64,000 nt of DNA from NCBI RefSeq assembly GCF_000176155.1, contig NZ_ACZO01000006.1, positions 1,240,001 to 1,304,000 of the forward strand, given 5' to 3'. The notes beneath the pieces were generated by a model, which worked only from the letters and a program-made list of their open reading frames with translations, ran no database searches and was not told the DNA's origin. A program made the translations under genes and the position numbers. Shown piece after piece: positions 10,761 to 20,238 of this stretch (position 1 is its first letter; every line of letters begins with the position of its first letter). The stretch comes from Vibrio metschnikovii CIP 69.14 (GTDB lineage Bacteria; Pseudomonadota; Gammaproteobacteria; Enterobacterales; Vibrionaceae).

Positions 10761-12128
10761 ATGTTGTCAATATTTGATATTTTTAAAGTTGGTGTTGGGC
10801 CATCCAGCTCTCATACCAACGGACCGATGATCGCTGGCTTTCAATTTTTATCCTTGATTGAGGATATATCGCTGGTGACCAGAATCCAGATTGATTTGTA
10901 TGGCTCATTAGCATTGACCGGAAAAGGTCACCATACCGATCGCGCGGTATTGCTCGGACTACTCGGTAATCAGCCAGATACTATTAATATCACACAAGCG
11001 AAGATGGATTTACACACCATTCAACAAACCGCTACGTTAAATTTAGCAGGTAAAAAAAACATCCCTTTTTCTCATCAAGATGATCTCCTTTTTCATCCAC
11101 AGAGCTTACCTTTACATGAAAATGGCCTAACGTTTAGCGCGTTTGATCAGCAATATCGCCTTGTCGCTTTTGAAACTTACTACTCAATTGGTGGTGGATT
11201 TATTGCTACCGCTGCGCAACTTGAACATGGTCATGCCGCTTCACCCATTAACGTTGAATTTCCTTTTACCTGTGCCGATGACTTGCTCAACAAAGCGCAA
11301 CGTAATGGGCTTAGTCTCGCCGGTCTCGTTCTTCGCAATGAACTTGCTTTGCGTGATGGGCAAGAGATCGATCGAAAATCAGAACAGATTTGGCAAGTGA
11401 TGTCCTCTTGCATGGAACGAGGGTTTGAAACCGAAGGGATTTTAGAAGGCGGACTTAATGTGACTCGCCGAGCACCTGCGCTCTTGAAAAAACTCGAAGC
11501 CAATGCGTCCACAGAACAAGACCCATTAGAAGTCATGGATTGGATTAACTTATTTGCTTTTGCTGTCAGTGAAGAAAATGCGGCTGGAGGTCAGGTCGTC
11601 ACTTCCCCAACCAATGGCGCAGCCGGAGTTATTCCCGCAGTACTGATGTACTATCATCGCTTTATTCGCCCTTTGGATCTTAAACAAATTAAAGATTTTC
11701 TCGCCGTCGCAGGGGCAATTGGTATGCTATATAAAATGAATGCCTCCATTTCAGGAGCCGAAGTCGGTTGCCAAGGAGAAATCGGCGTATCCTCTTCCAT
11801 GGCGGCGGCAGGATTAACGTCATTACGTGGCGGCAGTAATGAACAAATTTGTATGGCAGCAGAAATTGCCATGGAACATTCATTAGGAATGACATGTGAC
11901 CCAATTGGCGGCTTAGTGCAAGTTCCTTGTATTGAACGTAATGCGATGGGCGCCGTTAAAGCGATTAATGCCTCTCGCATGGCACTGAAACGCACAAGTA
12001 AGTGCTTAATCTCTTTAGATAAAGTGATTGAAACCATGTTCCAAACAGGGAAAGACATGAATAAAAAATATCGTGAAACGGCGTTGGGAGGTTTAGCGTT
12101 AATTCACTTAGCCCCCCCTTGCGAATAA
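10761..12128 (+). CDS. sdaA: L-serine ammonia-lyase, iron-sulfur type (SdaA)
   Basis: From the ATG at 10761 the protein has 455 residues (E. coli SdaA 454) and begins with the family signature of a GVGPSSSHT motif. It converts L-serine to pyruvate and ammonia. The three Cys expected to hold the 4Fe-4S cluster are visible in GCQGE, TCDP and VPCIERN. The frame is open upstream to 10629, but that part is translated ERIC sequence and not family-like; a GGGAAAC ribosome site precedes 10761. No serine transporter gene is adjacent. Confidence 0.96.
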   Translation: MLSIFDIFKVGVGPSSSHTNGPMIAGFQFLSLIEDISLVTRIQIDLYGSLALTGKGHHTDRAVLLGLLGNQPDTINITQAKMDLHTIQQTATLNLAGKKNIPFSHQDDLLFHPQSLPLHENGLTFSAFDQQYRLVAFETYYSIGGGFIATAAQLEHGHAASPINVEFPFTCADDLLNKAQRNGLSLAGLVLRNELALRDGQEIDRKSEQIWQVMSSCMERGFETEGILEGGLNVTRRAPALLKKLEANASTEQDPLEVMDWINLFAFAVSEENAAGGQVVTSPTNGAAGVIPAVLMYYHRFIRPLDLKQIKDFLAVAGAIGMLYKMNASISGAEVGCQGEIGVSSSMAAAGLTSLRGGSNEQICMAAEIAMEHSLGMTCDPIGGLVQVPCIERNAMGAVKAINASRMALKRTSKCLISLDKVIETMFQTGKDMNKKYRETALGGLALIHLAPPCE

Positions 12129-12214
12129 TGCTTACCCTGACACGATAGATAGATGCAGATGCGAACCAAGGATGGCTCTTATCTATATGAATGACGCTTC
12201 TACCCATACCAACA

Positions 12215-12988
12215 TTATTCTTTAATCAGTAAAGACGGTTTATTTGACGAGGTATCAAGCATGTTATCGATCTGTTTACGCTGTTTAATCCATCGATAAC
12301 TGAGCGACAATAGACACAGCTCGTAGATCCAAAATGCATAACCCAATATATTCACCAACAATGAAAAACTGACACTTTGATGCCATTGGGCTGACTGATA
12401 CACCATGAATCCAACCCCTAGTGGTAACACACCAACGAGCAAAAACAGCGATATCTGATAAGGCTGAGACAAACGCCATGCGGTAATGAGCCCGCGTGGT
12501 TCATCGTCGATCGATACCGCAGGGATCACTAATAGGCAGCGAGAAAATAACCAAATAACCGGTACAGCCAATAGCAAAAACAGCAACGCTAAACCAAAGA
12601 AAGAGAGTTCAAATAGAATCATGACTGAGAAAGTTAATAGAAAAATAAGTACCAATAATCCCGAAAATAGCAATAACCAATAACCGATGACTCTCAATTC
12701 CCTTAGCCCAGAGACGGGTTGTGGATTCTTCATCTCGAATGAATGATCGAGTAAAATAGCTCTGTGCATTCTGACGGTAACCCAAGCCGTCACACCAATC
12801 ATCACTACCCCCGTTAGGAATACCAAAGGCATTTGCTCAGAGAAAAACGGATTGGAAAGAAGCCATCCCCCTAACTGAGTGATCACTAAATGTGGCCAAG
12901 AGAGCCATAAAAATTTCCGCCATTGACGTTTAATCAGCTGAGCCGCGCTGACTAAAGTATATAAAAGCGGTAATGGACAGGACTTCAT
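12215..12988 (-). CDS. Polytopic inner-membrane protein of unknown function
   Basis: A 257-residue hydrophobic protein with about six predicted membrane segments. It has a basic cytoplasmic-type tail (WIKQRKQ) and a polar C-terminus ending in the charged residues IKE. The start at 12988 is chosen for the GAGGT ribosome site 7 bases upstream; an open frame extends to 13027. I recognise no catalytic motif. It is convergent with sdaA and divergent from the GNAT-nitrilase gene. It loosely resembles membrane proteins of the glycerophosphodiesterase membrane-domain/BPSS1780 type, but I cannot assign it. Confidence 0.7.
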   Translation of the reverse strand: MKSCPLPLLYTLVSAAQLIKRQWRKFLWLSWPHLVITQLGGWLLSNPFFSEQMPLVFLTGVVMIGVTAWVTVRMHRAILLDHSFEMKNPQPVSGLRELRVIGYWLLLFSGLLVLIFLLTFSVMILFELSFFGLALLFLLLAVPVIWLFSRCLLVIPAVSIDDEPRGLITAWRLSQPYQISLFLLVGVLPLGVGFMVYQSAQWHQSVSFSLLVNILGYAFWIYELCLLSLSYRWIKQRKQIDNMLDTSSNKPSLLIKE

Positions 12989-13255
12989 GAGTGTTACCTC
13001 AATGTATGGTAAACCGATAAATGTCATCTATCGGTTGACGAAAAATAAGCTAGTACTATGGACCATGGTGACTATTTTTTCAGCGGCAATCGCGTGACAA
13101 GCATCCAGGTTGTGCGACAAGTTAATGACATTTCTGTTATAAAATTAACCCTATCGACACCACCTAATGCGGTAACGAATAGATAGCTCACTATCTTTAA
13201 CCTTGAATCGCGCCAATAAATTAGCCAGTATGGTTAAAAAAGGAGTTCATAAAGT

Positions 13256-14788
13256 ATGAGTAATATCGCGCCACGCTTAACTCTGCGTGTGATTGAAAAG
13301 AACGATTATCCTGAGTTAGCCGCACTGATGGATCTCGTTTTCCACGATGTTGGGGGAGCTTGGCCACGAATGACGATCATGGATCTCATTCATCAATTTC
13401 CCGATGGTCAGATTTGTATCGAAGACGATGGTAAAATCATCGGTGCCGCTCTCACCATCAAAGTCGATTACAACCGATTCTCTCTACCGCATGTCTACAC
13501 TGACATTATCAGTGAACATAATGTCATTCAGCATAAAACCAGCGGTGATGCTCTCTATGGCTTGGATGTGTTTGTCCATCCTGATTATCGTGGTTTACGT
13601 TTAGGGCGACGGTTGTACGCGGCGAGAAAAGAGTTATGCCGCAGTAATAACCTTAAGGCGATTTTAGCGGGTGGACGTATACCAGGCTATGCTCAACACG
13701 CCGATCAAATGCCCGTTGCTGACTATATTGAAAAAGTAAAACGCCGTGAGTTACACGACCCGATCCTCTCTTTTCAATTAGCGAACGATTTTGATGTTAA
13801 GCGCATCATGCGCCATTATCTTCCAGAAGATGACCACTCAAAAGGCTACGCAACATTATTAGAATGGGATAATTTTTTCTATGAGGCAGATATTCAGTCG
13901 GTACACGACGTTGAAAAAACGCTGGTTCGTATTGGTATCATCCAGTGGCAAATGCGCGCCGTTGATGGCGTAGAGGATTTGCTCGATCAAGCTGAGTTTT
14001 TCATTGATTCATTAGCCAAATATCAAGCCGACTTTGCCCTGTTCCCGGAGTTTTTTAATGCGCCACTGATGGGATTAAAACGTGAACAAAACAGCGTCGA
14101 AGCGATTCGTTTTCTTGCTTCTTTTAGTGAACAAATCAAACATCATTTCTCAAAGCTGGCCGTTACTTACAACATCAATATTATTGCTGGCAGCATGCCA
14201 GTGTTAGAAAATGGTCAATTGTATAACGTAGCGTATTTGCTGCATCGTGATGGTTCTATCGACGAACAATACAAAATACACATTACTCCCCATGAAAAAC
14301 GTGACTGGGTAATTGATGGAGGCAATCAAGTCCGCGTATTTGAAACCGATGCCGGACGAGTGGGGATTTTAATTTGTTATGATAGTGAATTTCCAGAACT
14401 AGGAAGGATGTTAGCAGAGCAAGATGTGCAAATTATTTTTGTGCCATTTTGGACAGATACCAAAAATGGCTATCAACGTGTGCGGCTTTGCTCGCAAGCC
14501 AGAGCGATTGAAAATGAGTGTTATGTAGCTATCGGGGGAAGCGTCGGTAACCTGCCACGGGTTGATAATGTCGATATTCAATATGCGCAATCGGCTGTAT
14601 TTTCACCGTCCGATGTTTTTTTCCCACACGATGCAACGATCACTGAAGCAAGTCCTAACACCGAAATGATCATTTTTGCCGATGTTGATCTCGATAAACT
14701 GAAGCAGCTCAATACTGAAGGCTCAGTGACTAATTTACGCCATCGTCGTATGGATCTGTACGGTGGATTTACTCACCCCAAAAACTAA
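13256..14788 (+). CDS. Bifunctional GNAT acetyltransferase / carbon-nitrogen hydrolase (nitrilase-like)
   Basis: A 510-residue fusion. Residues 1 to about 215 form a GNAT fold with the acetyl-CoA loop seen as DYRGLRLGRRLY. Residues about 220-510 form a nitrilase/CN-hydrolase domain with the complete catalytic set: Glu in LFPEFF, Lys in YKIHITPHEK and Cys in GILICYDSEFPE. Fusions of this arrangement are known in gammaproteobacteria, but the substrate is not established. The nitrilase part should hydrolyse an amide and the GNAT part should acetylate an amine; whether they act on one substrate is unknown. An AAGGAG ribosome site precedes the ATG. A 12-bp stem-loop follows the gene. Confidence 0.9.
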   Translation: MSNIAPRLTLRVIEKNDYPELAALMDLVFHDVGGAWPRMTIMDLIHQFPDGQICIEDDGKIIGAALTIKVDYNRFSLPHVYTDIISEHNVIQHKTSGDALYGLDVFVHPDYRGLRLGRRLYAARKELCRSNNLKAILAGGRIPGYAQHADQMPVADYIEKVKRRELHDPILSFQLANDFDVKRIMRHYLPEDDHSKGYATLLEWDNFFYEADIQSVHDVEKTLVRIGIIQWQMRAVDGVEDLLDQAEFFIDSLAKYQADFALFPEFFNAPLMGLKREQNSVEAIRFLASFSEQIKHHFSKLAVTYNINIIAGSMPVLENGQLYNVAYLLHRDGSIDEQYKIHITPHEKRDWVIDGGNQVRVFETDAGRVGILICYDSEFPELGRMLAEQDVQIIFVPFWTDTKNGYQRVRLCSQARAIENECYVAIGGSVGNLPRVDNVDIQYAQSAVFSPSDVFFPHDATITEASPNTEMIIFADVDLDKLKQLNTEGSVTNLRHRRMDLYGGFTHPKN

Positions 14789-14816
14789 CCTTCTCTTAAC
14801 AAAATGACACGCACTC

Positions 14817-14863
14817 AAGACAACCTACTGTTAAAAATGAAATTATTCACCGTAGGTTGTCTT
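14817..14863 (+). terminator. Stem-loop after the GNAT-nitrilase gene
   Basis: A perfect 12-bp stem (AAGACAACCTAC / GTAGGTTGTCTT) with a 23-base loop, 29 bp past the stop. Only short T-runs follow, so a terminator or a transcript-stabilising hairpin are both possible. Confidence 0.5.
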
Positions 14864-14973
14864 TAACTTTGCTACTCACCCCTCAAAACGTTAAATTAAT
14901 GTTACCAAACTCACCATCATTCATTCCGTTCACGTTAGAATACCCTGTCACACGCACATAGGAACTAACTTTT

Positions 14974-15405
14974 ATGGAACATTTACTCGCTGATTTTCCG
15001 GTTATTACTGAAATCCCTGTGGCTTGGGGAGAAATGGATGCGCTACAGCATGTGAACAATGTGGTTTACTTTCGTTATTTTGAAACCGCGCGTATCGACT
15101 ATTTCAAACAAGTTGCCCTGATGGAAGAAACGCAAAGTACAGGTATCGGCCCAGTGCTAAGTGAAACCCAATGCCGTTACAAAATTCCGGTCACCTTTCC
15201 TGATACCTTACTGATTGGTTCACGTGTAGTTGATATTCAAAGCGATCGTTTTACTATGGAATATCAAGCGGTCAGTAAAAAAATGGGCAAAGTGACCACG
15301 ACAGGCTCGGCGACCGTAGTCATGTTTAACTTCAAAAACGGACAAAAAGCTCACCTATCCGACAAACTGATCCACGCCATTAATACGATTGAAGCAACAT
15401 CGTGA
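14974..15405 (+). CDS. Acyl-CoA thioesterase, 4HBT/YbgC-like hot-dog fold
   Basis: A 143-residue single hot-dog domain with the YbgC/FadM-type active-site block WGEMDALQHVNNVVYFRYFE, where the acidic residue of GEMD is the expected nucleophile or base. Such proteins hydrolyse acyl-CoA or aryl-CoA thioesters in the cytoplasm; the chain length cannot be told from sequence. It appears monocistronic: an AGGA ribosome site precedes the ATG and a strong terminator follows 58 bp after the stop. Confidence 0.88.
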   Translation: MEHLLADFPVITEIPVAWGEMDALQHVNNVVYFRYFETARIDYFKQVALMEETQSTGIGPVLSETQCRYKIPVTFPDTLLIGSRVVDIQSDRFTMEYQAVSKKMGKVTTTGSATVVMFNFKNGQKAHLSDKLIHAINTIEATS

Positions 15406-15463
15406 TTCCAACCACCTTCTCCCTGACATCGCTTTAAGATGATTTTGAGAGCTATTAGACAAA

Positions 15464-15495
15464 ACGGCCTTTCTCCGAGAAAGGCCGTCTCTTTT
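15464..15495 (+). terminator. Terminator after the thioesterase gene
   Basis: Stem ACGGCCTTT / AAAGGCCGT with a 7-base loop, followed by CTCTTTT. Strong and rho-independent. Confidence 0.85.
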
Positions 15496-15816
15496 CGGCA
15501 ACAACCATGATCATTGTCATCATTAACCCCCTTTAATTCGGTATAGTTTCCTCATCTTACAGACTGAAACACTAGGTAATTACTTTTTATAACACTTTAT
15601 ACTCATTATCTAACTCTGAAGTGGTGATATTCTCTGCTCAAAATGGTTCATCATCAACATCTTCGATGCCCAGACAACATGAGATAGCGAGTCGGTGGTC
15701 AGTGAATCCGTGGCCTTAAGATTGGTAACATTATGATTAAGTGTCATTGATACATTCAATACCTCGGCAACGGCAAGTGAGAAGGGATCATCAATTACTA
15801 AATTAAGAGAGGTACT
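15496..15816. other. Intergenic region upstream of the permease gene
   Basis: 321 bp between a terminator and the permease start, long for a simple promoter. I searched for lysine, glycine and other riboswitch hallmarks and recognised none. An AT-rich stretch around 15560-15610 may hold the promoter. A GAGAGGT ribosome site lies directly before the permease ATG. Confidence 0.35.
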
Positions 15817-17082
15817 ATGTTACTTATTGCACAATTAGTTATCGGGCTTACCCTGATATTAATGATCAGTGGTCGAACGCCACTGTATATGACCGCGATT
15901 ATCGGCTCGACATTGGCCGCTTTACTGGCTGGTTTCCCCGTCACCGGCGGTGCGGATATTACTGTTTTGAAAATGGTCAACGGCAGTTTACACCCCGTGA
16001 TTGCTGATATGGCGGGTGTATTACTTTTTATTGGTGTCATGGAAAAAACCGGCTTCCTCAACGTGATTATTCAACGCATCATTTTGTTGGGTAGCCGCTT
16101 TGGAGGAGGCCCTGGCATTGCCAGTGCAGGAACCGTCGCTGCTGGCGTGATTGGTGGTCTGACTGGTTTTACCCAACCCGCTATTACTGCGGTCATTACT
16201 GGTCCTGCCGCGATTAAACTCGGTGTTAATCCAGATAAAGTCGCAGGATTACAAGCGCATGCCGGTCACTTAGGTAACTTTGGTGGATTCACTCACCCAA
16301 CCCTACTTGCTGTCATCGCCACTGCTGGTATTGGCTTTGGTATGATCAACGTCATTGGTGCGGTGACCGCTTTATCAATTATTGCGATCAGCTTTTGGCG
16401 TCTACGCGTTGAGCAAAAACGTAGTGGTATTACTTATACTCAAGAGCAAATCAATGCCATATTGCAAGACATTAAAGATAAATATGAAGATAAAAGCTTT
16501 TTAATCGCTATTTTACCTTTTATTGCCTTGGTGATTGGTTTTGCTATTGGTTATCCAGTGTTTCTAGTCGGCGTGTTCTCTGCTTTGTTAGTCGCCATTT
16601 TAGCCAAAACACCACTAGGACAAGCTGAATCAATGATGCTTGAAGGCGTGCAACGAGTCGCTATCCCACTCATTGCGACTATCGGCTTTTTATTTATGTC
16701 GACTGTCATTCGTAATGTTGGTGTTGTGGACATGGTCGCCAACTGGTTTGATCCTGCGCTGAACTACGCACCGATCGTGGTAATGTTGTTAGTGTCAGCG
16801 ATTGCTGGTTTGATCACTCAATCAAACGCAGCATCAGCGGCCATTGTATTACCATTTTTAACCATTGTTCTGAAATACGATGTTTCTCCACTCGCTGCCG
16901 CTGCTGCTGCTGCTGGTGGTTGTGCGGTTATGCAGTACTTCTTAACAGGGGGTCCCGTTGCTGCTCTTTCAACCACCGTGCCCGTTGTCCCTGGTTCAGA
17001 GCTAAAAGCGGCGAACCGCTTCCAACGCCCTTCTATTTTGGGGGGATTATTGGTGTTATTGGCGATTGTTGTCATTATCTAA
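15817..17082 (+). CDS. Ion-transporter-superfamily permease (GntP/citrate-transporter-like)
   Basis: A 421-residue polytopic inner-membrane protein with 10-12 predicted membrane segments arranged in two halves. Glycine-rich re-entrant-type loops are seen as GLTGFTQPAITAVITGPAA and LITQSNAASAA. Such loops are typical of the IT superfamily (GntP, citrate and NhaC-like carriers), which moves organic anions with protons or sodium. The substrate cannot be assigned. It is monocistronic, with a GAGAGGT ribosome site and a strong terminator 46 bp after the stop. Confidence 0.75.
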   Translation: MLLIAQLVIGLTLILMISGRTPLYMTAIIGSTLAALLAGFPVTGGADITVLKMVNGSLHPVIADMAGVLLFIGVMEKTGFLNVIIQRIILLGSRFGGGPGIASAGTVAAGVIGGLTGFTQPAITAVITGPAAIKLGVNPDKVAGLQAHAGHLGNFGGFTHPTLLAVIATAGIGFGMINVIGAVTALSIIAISFWRLRVEQKRSGITYTQEQINAILQDIKDKYEDKSFLIAILPFIALVIGFAIGYPVFLVGVFSALLVAILAKTPLGQAESMMLEGVQRVAIPLIATIGFLFMSTVIRNVGVVDMVANWFDPALNYAPIVVMLLVSAIAGLITQSNAASAAIVLPFLTIVLKYDVSPLAAAAAAAGGCAVMQYFLTGGPVAALSTTVPVVPGSELKAANRFQRPSILGGLLVLLAIVVII

Positions 17083-17128
17083 ACCTAATAGACTCCTCTC
17101 ATGCTGAAACATCGCATAAGATAATAAG

Positions 17129-17165
17129 AAAAAACGCTAAGTAACCCTGTTACTTAGCGTTTTTT
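17129..17165. terminator. Bidirectional terminator after the permease gene
   Basis: Stem AACGCTAAGTAAC / GTTACTTAGCGTT with A-run and T-run flanks, so it can work on both strands. It lies between the permease (+) and the EAL gene (-). Confidence 0.9.
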
Positions 17166-17198
17166 ATGCAATACGATTTCATATTCACCACTATAGAC

Positions 17199-17325
17199 TA
17201 TACCCAAACGAGTTGAAGTTGCAGGTAGGCGGCAAGTGAGTAAATCCCCATGAGCACAGGCAAACTATATGATTGGGGTGAACGAACGTAGCCAACACCG
17301 CTGCAGCTTCAAGTAGGAAGGGTAT
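17199..17325. repeat. ERIC (IRU) element B, overlapping the 3' end of the EAL gene
   Basis: Exactly 127 bp from TATACCC to GGGTAT, the canonical ERIC length. It contains the diagnostic ERIC core blocks GTGAGTAAATCCCCATGAGC and GATTGGGGTGAACGAACG, then CTGCAGCTTCAAG. The minus-strand reading of its right end supplies the last codons (…L-P-T) and the TGA stop of the EAL protein gene. Confidence 0.92.
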
Positions 17326-18094
17326 TCAATATGTGGTCAATATCCGGTTTAGGTAAACACTCAAAACCAGGTTTAGCAAAGACATAACCTTGAATTAATG
17401 GAACACCCAGTGTCATTAAACAACCCAACTCCGCTAGCGTTTCAACCCCTTCAGCCAACGGTGTAATATTCAGATCTTTAAACATAGTTAAACAATTACG
17501 CACTATGCTTTGTCGGGTCAGATCCACATCAATACCACGAATTAACTGCATGTCTAATTTAACGATATTGGTTTGAAAATCAGCCAAGAGATTCAATCCA
17601 GAATAACCAGAACCGAAATCATCAATCGCGGTTAAAAAGCCCAACGATTTATAATACTCCACCACCCGTTTGACATGTGTCGTATCTTCAAATTTTTCAA
17701 CTTCAGTAAATTCAAATAAAATCCGGGAGATAGGAAAATCATAGCGTTGAGCAGCTTCTATCGTTGTCCGCAAGCAGCGCTCTGGTTGATAAATCGCATT
17801 CGGTAAAAAGTTGATACTCAACATCGAATCTAACCCTAATTGGCTAGCGAGCTGAATCGCCTTCACTCGGCAAGTTTGATCAAACAAATAACGGTTATGC
17901 TCATTAATTTGAGAAATTATTGAGTAAGCAGACTGCTCCTGCTCACCTCTGACCAATGCTTCATAGCCAAAAATCATTCGATTTTTAACATCAATGATCG
18001 GTTGAAACGCCATCGTAAATGAAAATTCCAGTCCATCATGAGATTGGCAGTGAGCACAACTGACACGAGAAACAGGATCAGAGCAAGAGGTCAT
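17309..18094 (-). CDS. EAL-domain cyclic-di-GMP phosphodiesterase
   Basis: From the ATG at 18094 the protein has 261 residues, a stand-alone EAL domain. Catalytic motifs look complete: EAL in FGYEALVRG, Asn in SINFLPN, Glu in LFEFTE, DDFGSGY, KLD and AEGVET. It should therefore hydrolyse c-di-GMP to pGpG in the cytoplasm. The N-terminus carries three Cys (C-S-D-P…S-C-A-H-C) that could bind metal or act as a redox switch; that is inference. The frame opens with a TTG at 18112, but the ATG has an AAGG ribosome site. The last five or so codons and the stop lie inside ERIC element B. Confidence 0.9.
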   Translation of the reverse strand: MTSCSDPVSRVSCAHCQSHDGLEFSFTMAFQPIIDVKNRMIFGYEALVRGEQEQSAYSIISQINEHNRYLFDQTCRVKAIQLASQLGLDSMLSINFLPNAIYQPERCLRTTIEAAQRYDFPISRILFEFTEVEKFEDTTHVKRVVEYYKSLGFLTAIDDFGSGYSGLNLLADFQTNIVKLDMQLIRGIDVDLTRQSIVRNCLTMFKDLNITPLAEGVETLAELGCLMTLGVPLIQGYVFAKPGFECLPKPDIDHILNTLPT

Positions 18095-18315
18095 AACAAC
18101 GAGCCTTATCAAACAAACTTATACACCAGAAAATAGTAGCATAATAATCAAACAAAACCTGCGATTCTTTAAAAGCAAACCAAACCGATTCTGATCCTAT
18201 TTTTAAATAAGCAAGTGGATTTGCCCTATTACGCGATAGCCGATTATCAAATTTGTATTACTCTTATTAATAGAAAGGATTTGATTCACTGCATCCCCTT
18301 GCTTAGGATATCGTT

Positions 18316-19872
18316 ATGCGTAATAACCAACCGACGACCAATAAAGAAAAAACCTTTGACCCCAAAACCAAATTAATTACGGTGACCGACACCCAAGGTA
18401 TTATTTTGGAATGTAACGATGCCTTCGTCGACATCAGTGGTTTCAGCAAGAACGAGCTGATTGGTCAACCACATAATATCGTACGCCATCCCGACATGCC
18501 CGCTGAAGCATTTGAGGTAATGTGGCAATATCTAAAAGCAGGAAAGCCTTGGATGGGATTGGTGAAAAACCGCTGTAAGAACGGCGATTTCTATTGGGTA
18601 GATGCTTATGCCACTCCAATTACTAAAAATGGAAAAGTTGTGGGTTATGAATCCGTCCGTTCTTGTCCAGAGAGACAAGCGGTTGCTCGTGCAGAAAAGT
18701 TTTATCAACGAATTAAGTCTGGAAAATCAACAAAGTCACTAACTTTGCTCGCGCACCCTGAATATCTATTGTTAAGCATCGCTCTCTTGTTCGCCATCGT
18801 TTTATGGAATACCGGTTACCCTCAAATCTCTGAGCGCTTTTTTCTATTGAGTGTTGTTATCTTCTCGGCTTGGATCTCATACTCACGCAAAAAAATGTTT
18901 GCATCACTCAGCGCACTACTGAAAAACTCATTTAGTCACCCGTTAGCGGTCAGCACTTATACAGACGATAGTGGCGATCTAGGAACGATTAAAGTCTCCC
19001 TCTACAGTCAAGCCGCTCATCTCAGTACCATTTTGGCGCGAATTGAAAACGCGGCCAGTGACGTTTCATCGGGCATGAAGCGTGGGCAAAGCTTAACTCA
19101 AAGCGCTCGCAAAGAAATCATGCGCCAGCAAGCCGAAACCGAGACTGTCGCTGCGGCAATGAACCAAATGAGCACTTCAATCAACGACGTTTCAGAGCAT
19201 GTGAATAATACGGCGGGGCAAGCATCAACAGCCAATACGTTGACTCAAAACGGCGTCACAACAGCCCACATTACTCGAGATTCGATTGAAAAGCTTAAAC
19301 AAACGGTGCAGCAGATTGGTCACTCTGTTGAAAGTGTTTCTGAGCAGACCACTAAAATTGCTCAAGTCGCCCAAATCATTGAAAATATTGCTGAACAAAC
19401 GAATCTATTAGCGCTTAATGCGGCTATCGAAGCGGCAAGAGCTGGAGAACAAGGACGAGGTTTTGCTGTCGTGGCTGATGAGGTACGCGTACTAGCCACT
19501 CGAACTCAGCAGTCAACTCAAGATATCCACAATATTATTTCTGAACTGACTGGTCGAGCTCAGCAAGCAGTAAACGTATCCAAAGTAGGCGTGCAAAATG
19601 CTGAAGAAGGGCTAGGATATGTCTTAAAAAGTAGTGAAGTATTGGAAGGTATTTCACAGGCCGTTGAGCAGATTGCTGATATGTCAGCACAAATTGCTAC
19701 TGCGGTCGAGCAGCAAGCTCATGTGGCAGAGAACGTTAATCAGCAAATCGTCAATATTTCAAACTTAGCGGAATCCACCCAACGGAGTGCAAATCTGTTG
19801 AATGACTGTATTAATGATGTCGATAAAGTCTCAGACGATTTACATGAACTTGTCGTGCGCTTCAAACAATAA
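18316..19872 (+). CDS. Aer-like methyl-accepting chemotaxis protein with PAS domain
   Basis: A 518-residue Aer-type receptor with no periplasmic sensor. An N-terminal PAS domain (about residues 20-120, with [10 protein letters not shown] and the RHPDMP motif of Aer-type FAD-binding PAS) is followed by a membrane hairpin at about 150-192, a linker and the MCP signalling domain with the hairpin tip [32 protein letters not shown] (given here in parts: [17 protein letters not shown] then GEQGRGFAV). It probably senses redox or energy state and signals through CheA/CheW. It is divergent from the EAL gene, with about 220 bp of shared upstream region containing a GCCGATTA resembling a flagellar sigma-28 -10. 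Confidence 0.92.
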   Translation: MRNNQPTTNKEKTFDPKTKLITVTDTQGIILECNDAFVDISGFSKNELIGQPHNIVRHPDMPAEAFEVMWQYLKAGKPWMGLVKNRCKNGDFYWVDAYATPITKNGKVVGYESVRSCPERQAVARAEKFYQRIKSGKSTKSLTLLAHPEYLLLSIALLFAIVLWNTGYPQISERFFLLSVVIFSAWISYSRKKMFASLSALLKNSFSHPLAVSTYTDDSGDLGTIKVSLYSQAAHLSTILARIENAASDVSSGMKRGQSLTQSARKEIMRQQAETETVAAAMNQMSTSINDVSEHVNNTAGQASTANTLTQNGVTTAHITRDSIEKLKQTVQQIGHSVESVSEQTTKIAQVAQIIENIAEQTNLLALNAAIEAARAGEQGRGFAVVADEVRVLATRTQQSTQDIHNIISELTGRAQQAVNVSKVGVQNAEEGLGYVLKSSEVLEGISQAVEQIADMSAQIATAVEQQAHVAENVNQQIVNISNLAESTQRSANLLNDCINDVDKVSDDLHELVVRFKQ

Positions 19873-19880
19873 GCACCGAT

Positions 19881-19912
19881 CAAAAAGCCCCAGTACAAGT
19901 ACTGGGGCTTAA
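19881..19912 (+). terminator. Terminator after the Aer-like gene
   Basis: Stem AGCCCCAGTAC / GTACTGGGGCT with a 2-base loop, flanked by AAAAA on the left. It can also serve the tRNA-Arg transcript arriving from the other strand, where a T-run follows. Confidence 0.85.
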
Positions 19913-19916
19913 AATA

Positions 19917-19993
<77 letters not shown>

Positions 19994-20006
19994 GTTACGG
20001 GGAAGG

Positions 20007-20034
20007 ATTATACGAGTTCAAGCGCGTAAATCAA
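20007..20034 (-). promoter_or_regulatory. Sigma-70 promoter of tRNA-Arg
   Basis: On the minus strand TTGATT and a perfect TATAAT are separated by 16 bases. The -10 ends 14 bases before the mature tRNA 5' end, with a short leader. Confidence 0.75.
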
Positions 20035-20082
20035 CGCTTTTGACCGTTATTTTCTATCAAGTGCCTAAATATAAAGCAAAAG

Positions 20083-20163
20083 TGCTATTTTAAAACGGGT
20101 TAACGAATAGATAACTCACGATGTTGTCGTCAGCCAACCGCATAACGTCTTATTAAAATAGCA
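20083..20163. repeat. 81-bp inverted-repeat segment upstream of folD
   Basis: TGCTATTTTAA at 20083-20093 recurs inverted as TTAAAATAGCA at 20153-20163, a perfect 11-bp terminal repeat around an unrelated interior. It could be a small MITE-like repeat or simply a long hairpin. Part of the interior (20098-20122) resembles 13171-13194. Confidence 0.4.
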
Positions 20164-20238
20164 TGACTCATCACTATTTAGCTGATCACCTTTACCGAGT
20201 TTGAAACAGAAAAGTCCGCACAAACATTAAAAATCAAA

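Noticed and set aside
15496..15816. Possible riboswitch before the permease gene
   Set aside because: No recognisable lysine, glycine, cobalamin or other aptamer core was found by eye; a covariance-model search would be needed.
18230..18260. Sigma-28 flagellar promoter before the Aer-like gene
   Set aside because: GCCGATTA fits the -10, but no TAAAG-type -35 is at the right distance, so I do not call it.
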